The position numbers and the translations under genes were made by a program. The notes beneath the pieces were generated by a model. That model searched no databases. It was not told the origin of the DNA and was given only the letters and a program-made list of their open reading frames with translations. Below, piece by piece: positions 5,338-5,876 of a DNA stretch of 5,876 nucleotides. This stretch comes from an uncultured Blautia sp. (GTDB taxonomy: Bacteria; Bacillota; Clostridia; Lachnospirales; Lachnospiraceae): NCBI GenBank assembly GCA_934358405.1, contig CAKRKL010000120.1, positions 1 through 5,876 of the forward strand, given 5' to 3'. Numbering within the stretch: the first letter of the stretch is position 1; every line of letters starts with the position of its first letter.

Positions 5338-5505
5338 TTATTTCTTTGTCTATTACTTCTTTATGGCCTGTTGCCTTCACTGCTTTCTGTGCTGCAAAAC
5401 TGCACCGCAGATTTCACAGTATCTTCCTTCCGTTAATCCATCTTCTGTGCAGGTCGCTGCTACTTTTGACAGGTTTTTGTCAGTCCTTTTATACTTATAT
5501 AATTT
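5315..5505 (-). pseudogene. Remnant of a Cys-containing surface-protein repeat, frameshifted
   Basis: Minus-strand translation from 5463 gives VAATCTEDGLTEGRYCEICG and AVL, then stops at 5377. Moving by one base at about 5395 continues as AAQKAVKATGHKEVIDKEIN up to a stop at 5315. Joined, the two halves form one unit of a repeat I know from large secreted or wall-anchored Firmicutes proteins (ATCTEDGLTEG..C..CG..L..Q..V.ATGH). A one-base deletion (a G lost in TTGGCAG) explains the break. There is no start codon, signal peptide or anchor, and only one unit. It therefore looks like debris from recombination or degradation of a larger gene. The upstream frame is open only from 5505. Confidence 0.7.
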
Positions 5506-5514
5506 TCAAAATAT

Positions 5515-5876
5515 TTACTTTTCTGCCAAAACTGATTCAAATCCTTCTTCTGCTTTTCTTACTGTGTCTTCTATGATTTTCTCTGCAATTGGTTTCAGAT
5601 CCATTTTTAAGATCTGACCTATTACTTCCTCTTGTTTGGCTTCCGGTACTTTATATAAGGTAAAGCAGCATTTCAGTAATCTTCTTAATTTATTCTCCAT
5701 GGTAAAATAGAGGTCGCATTTTTTTGCCATAAATCCTCTGGTGATTCCGGCAGAGGCAATGTCCATTTCATAAAAATCTTTCAATTCTGCTTCTTTTATA
5801 TATTGTGAAAAAATATGCTGAATCTTCTGCGCCGTGCTCATATAAATATATTCTGAGGTAGTAGGAAGAGAATATC
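5515..5876 (-). CDS. Unrecognised protein, C-terminal part, open to the window edge
   Basis: The reading frame is open to the end of the window. An ATG at 5841 would give 108 residues (MSTAQKIQHIFSQYIKEAEL at its start) but has no ribosome binding site, and the eleven upstream codons (YSLPTTSEYIY) are free of stops, so the gene may well begin outside. The visible part is hydrophilic and probably helical, rich in Lys and Glu, with no membrane segment; KLRRLLKCCFTLYKVPEAK and KIIEDTVRKAEEGFESVLAE look like amphipathic helices. I could not assign a family. No terminator with a U-run follows; the surface-protein remnant begins at once. Coding is likely from composition and length; function unknown. 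Confidence 0.6.
   Translation of the reverse strand, partial: YSLPTTSEYIYMSTAQKIQHIFSQYIKEAELKDFYEMDIASAGITRGFMAKKCDLYFTMENKLRRLLKCCFTLYKVPEAKQEEVIGQILKMDLKPIAEKIIEDTVRKAEEGFESVLAEK

Noticed and set aside
5195..5617. 140-residue plus-strand frame
   Set aside because: It runs antisense to three minus-strand items, is Phe/Ser/Cys-rich as expected for a shadow, and has no ribosome binding site.
1..5876. CRISPR array, tRNA or rRNA genes, insertion-sequence ends
   Set aside because: I saw no regularly spaced repeats, no cloverleaf-type sequence, no transposase and no paired terminal repeats.

Overview
This window looks like chromosome or accessory DNA from a low-GC Firmicute, most likely a gut Clostridia/Lachnospiraceae-type anaerobe. 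The signs are strong AGGAGG-type ribosome binding sites, TTGNNN/TATAAT-type promoters, two Gram-positive LexA boxes (GAAC-N4-GTTY), and gene types common in that group (DUF1848, Nim-family flavoprotein, LMW-PTP-like ArsC, SRAP). The assignment is an inference. Every supportable gene is on the minus strand, so the text below reads from high to low coordinates.

Region 5876-5053 looks accessory. It holds the end of an unrecognised gene open to the window edge (5515-5876), a one-copy remnant of a Cys-containing surface-protein repeat broken by a one-base frameshift (5315-5505), and a small orphan ORF with a Cys/His-rich tail (5053-5337), followed by a GAAA-loop terminator (4972-4993).

Region 5052-4619 is a 434-base non-coding stretch dense in signals: the terminator, a compound hairpin (4866-4922), a LexA box overlapping the -35 of a good minus-strand promoter (4816-4854), and a leader with two competing hairpins (4741-4801).

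Region 4618-407 is a run of six tightly spaced codirectional genes: Nim-family FMN protein, DUF1848 protein with a C-terminal CX3CX2C iron-sulfur motif, thymidine kinase (tdk), arsenate reductase (arsC), PhzF-family protein and SRAP protein. Gaps are 25-87 bases, I see no internal terminator, and a strong terminator follows SRAP at 346-386. The simplest reading is one LexA-controlled operon.

Region 406-1 holds that terminator, a further hairpin (289-319), and a second promoter (TTTACA-N17-TATAAT) with a perfect LexA palindrome just after the start of transcription. It drives a Y-family DNA polymerase cut off by the window start.

The most interesting point is the combination: two LexA boxes bracket a set that includes an abasic-site-capturing SRAP protein, a lesion-bypass polymerase, thymidine salvage, a possible iron-sulfur/radical SAM-like DUF1848 protein and several redox proteins. 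It may be a DNA-damage response operon whose less-known members (DUF1848, Nim, PhzF, ArsC) have not been placed in that pathway. The sequence supports the LexA sites and the gene order; the shared function is inference.
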